Assembly: GCA_900551345.1 (NCBI GenBank)
Contig: URVP01000062.1
Location: forward strand, 1 to 7,981
DNA: 7,981 nucleotides
DNA from: an uncultured Eubacteriales bacterium
Lineage (GTDB): Bacteria > Bacillota > Clostridia > Monoglobales > UMGS1388
Direction: 5' to 3'
In this document: positions 6,447 through 7,981 of the stretch, one piece after another
How positions within the stretch are numbered: the first letter of the stretch is position 1
Layout of the letters: each line of letters opens with the position of its first letter
Translations under genes and position numbers: made by a program
The notes under the pieces: generated by a model
Seen by the model: only the letters and a program-made list of their open reading frames with translations
Told to the model about the DNA's origin: nothing
Database searches by the model: none

Positions 6447-7768
6447 AAAGAAAAGAATACAGCGTGACACGCAGACATCTTATATTATCGCTTATACATA
6501 TCCTAATATTTTCCACAGTTCTTAGTTTTATTTTGTCAAATATATTTATATTCCGCACCATTGCTGACCGATTTAATAACAGCATAGATATAATAGCGGA
6601 CAACATCACATCTCTATCGGAGAGCAATATAACACCTGATGAAATTGTAAAAATAACATCAACCCCCATATATCCCGTTAAGCTGGTTGACGGCATAAGC
6701 GGATACTCTCTTACGGATGAAGAATACGGAGAATTTATTCAAAATGGAATTGTGAAGTTCAAAGCGTCAACCTTGTATAACTCGGTACTGCTTAAACAAA
6801 ATGGAGCGATTTATGAAATATCCGTAAATGCATCAGCCAACGATTTTATAACAAATCTTTTAAGCGTGGGACTTGCCATGCTGATTGCTTTTTTAATTTC
6901 AGTTATAGTGGCAATTGCTGCGGTAAACACCATGCTTAAGCCCATAAGAGATTTATCCGAAGCAGCCTTGCAAATCTCAAAAGGGGATTTCAGCGTGCGT
7001 GTAAAAAGGAGCAGCAATCCCGAGCTGGACAAGCTAGCGGAAAACTTTAATATCATGGCAGAAGAACTTGATAAGATGGAGACATTAAGCAATGATTTTG
7101 TAAGAAATGTTTCGCATGAATTTAAAACCCCGGTTACATCTTTATGCGGTTTTGCAGAACTGCTTAAACAAAGCGATCTTACGCCTCAGCAAAAGGACTA
7201 TGCGGATATTATAGATTCGGAAGCACGCAGGCTCTCAAAACTCACATCAAACATCTTAAGTCTGTCAAAGCTTGAAAACCAAAACATTGTTACCGAAAAG
7301 ACAAGGTTCTTTATTGACGAACAATTAAGACAATGCATTTTACTGCTTGAAAAGAAGTGGACGGAAAAGAAAATAAACATAGAAATATATCTGGACAAAT
7401 CGGAATATTACGGAAACAAACTGCTTACCGAGCATATATGGATCAATCTTCTTGACAACGCCATAAAATATACTCCTGACGGAGGAGAAATAATCGTAAG
7501 CTGCACAACAGATAGCAAAAATAATATAATTGTATCAGTTAAGGACAACGGTATAGGAATGAGTCAGGAAGTTAAAGAAAGAATATTTGACAAATTCTAC
7601 CAAGGGGACAGGTCTCACTCTCAAGAAGGTAATGGTCTTGGGCTTGCAATCACAAAGAGAATCGTCGACATATGCGGTGGAACAATTGAGGTTGATAGCC
7701 ATAGCGGTGAAGGTTCTGTATTTGTTGTAACACTCCCCACAGAGCAGACCGGAAAAAGTGAAAACTAA
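6443..7768 (+). CDS. Membrane sensor histidine kinase (HAMP, HisKA, HATPase_c)
   Basis: A 441-residue sensor kinase. It has a basic N-terminus, TM1 (about 12-37), an extracytoplasmic sensor region of about 100 residues (38-137) that I do not recognise, TM2 (about 138-161) and a HAMP linker (about 161-213, with LKPIRDL). The dimerisation/phosphoacceptor helix has SHEFKTP with H225. The ATPase domain shows the N box (WINLLDNAIKYTP, N335 and N339), the G1 box DNGIG (368-372), the F box IFDKFYQGDRS and the G2 box GNGLGLAI (396-403). All catalytic motifs are intact. It starts with TTG in a TTGA overlap with the regulator stop, with GGCGGTG-like sequence about 8 nt upstream, so translation is probably coupled. 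A GTG at codon 8 is a possible alternative start. The signal could be a pump substrate or cell-envelope stress; sequence alone does not decide. Confidence 0.95.
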   Translation: MKRKEYSVTRRHLILSLIHILIFSTVLSFILSNIFIFRTIADRFNNSIDIIADNITSLSESNITPDEIVKITSTPIYPVKLVDGISGYSLTDEEYGEFIQNGIVKFKASTLYNSVLLKQNGAIYEISVNASANDFITNLLSVGLAMLIAFLISVIVAIAAVNTMLKPIRDLSEAALQISKGDFSVRVKRSSNPELDKLAENFNIMAEELDKMETLSNDFVRNVSHEFKTPVTSLCGFAELLKQSDLTPQQKDYADIIDSEARRLSKLTSNILSLSKLENQNIVTEKTRFFIDEQLRQCILLLEKKWTEKKINIEIYLDKSEYYGNKLLTEHIWINLLDNAIKYTPDGGEIIVSCTTDSKNNIIVSVKDNGIGMSQEVKERIFDKFYQGDRSHSQEGNGLGLAITKRIVDICGGTIEVDSHSGEGSVFVVTLPTEQTGKSEN

Positions 7769-7800
7769 GACCTGTCGGCAGAATTTATTTTGGTTAACAT

Positions 7801-7981
7801 TTAAAAAAGTATTTTATTTATAAGATGCCTTCCTATTTTTTCCATAAATGAATATGCATAAGGCATAAGTTCTTCCGGAAAATAGAAAAGTGATTTGTCG
7901 GCTTCATATGTAAAAACCCCGCTGTATTTTATCTCTTTAAGAGCCGAAGTAATGGAATCCCAGTCTTGCAAAGAGGTATAT
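7801..7981 (-). CDS. Sugar phosphate isomerase/epimerase-like TIM-barrel protein, C-terminal fragment
   Basis: An open frame enters from the right edge on the minus strand (first whole codon at 7978-7980) and ends at TAA 7801-7803, giving 59 residues. It reads through a DWDSITSALKEI helix, a GVFTYEAD strand and then a PEEL...FMEKIGRHLINKI helix. That is the usual end of xylose-isomerase-like (AP endonuclease 2 superfamily) proteins, in which the Glu of the YEAD-type strand helps bind the metal. The family call rests on pattern recognition of this tail only, and the substrate is unknown. It converges on the histidine kinase, with stops 32 bp apart, and probably has no functional link to efflux. 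The N-terminus lies outside the window. Confidence 0.75.
   Translation of the reverse strand, partial: YTSLQDWDSITSALKEIKYSGVFTYEADKSLFYFPEELMPYAYSFMEKIGRHLINKILF

Noticed and set aside
7772..7781. Possible small hairpin CTG-TCGG-CAG after the kinase stop
   Set aside because: A three-base-pair stem with no following T-tract is too weak to call a terminator.

Overview
The window holds a compact tripartite efflux locus and the two-component system that most likely controls it. The DNA looks like an anaerobic low-to-moderate-GC Firmicute of class Clostridia. This is inferred from AT-rich intergenic DNA, strong AGGAGG-like ribosome sites, frequent TTG starts and protein sequences typical of that group. 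No rRNA, tRNA, insertion sequence, CRISPR array or phage gene is visible, and no reading frame is broken.

Layout, left to right. Positions 12-56 are a strong hairpin flanked by T-tracts in both directions, serving as terminator for the minus-strand operon and probably for a convergent gene lying left of the window. Positions 109-5627 (minus strand) are a three-gene operon transcribed right to left: a TolC-family channel protein (4509-5627), a lipoprotein membrane-fusion adaptor (3225-4469) and an RND permease (109-3204). Positions 5628-5771 are a divergent promoter region with two direct TGTGAAC repeats at an 11-bp period, the spacing used by OmpR/PhoB-type regulators. Positions 5772-7768 (plus strand) are an OmpR/PhoB-type response regulator and its membrane histidine kinase, which overlap by 4 nt. 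Positions 7801-7981 (minus strand) are the C-terminal end of a sugar phosphate isomerase/epimerase-like TIM-barrel protein that runs off the right edge.

How it works together (inference): the kinase senses an envelope signal through a roughly 100-residue extracytoplasmic domain and phosphorylates the regulator. The regulator binds the repeats between the two operons, activating the efflux operon and possibly its own. The permease, adaptor and TolC-like protein then form an export machine.

The most notable point is that the set is complete, including TolC, in what looks like a single-membrane lineage. The TolC-like protein keeps the helical tips of both repeats but has almost no room for outer-membrane beta-hairpins, above all in repeat 2. 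The adaptor still carries the R-L-S tip motif that docks onto TolC. This suggests a TolC-like helical conduit adapted to a cell wall rather than to an outer membrane. The permease also lacks two of the three classical proton-relay residues of AcrB.
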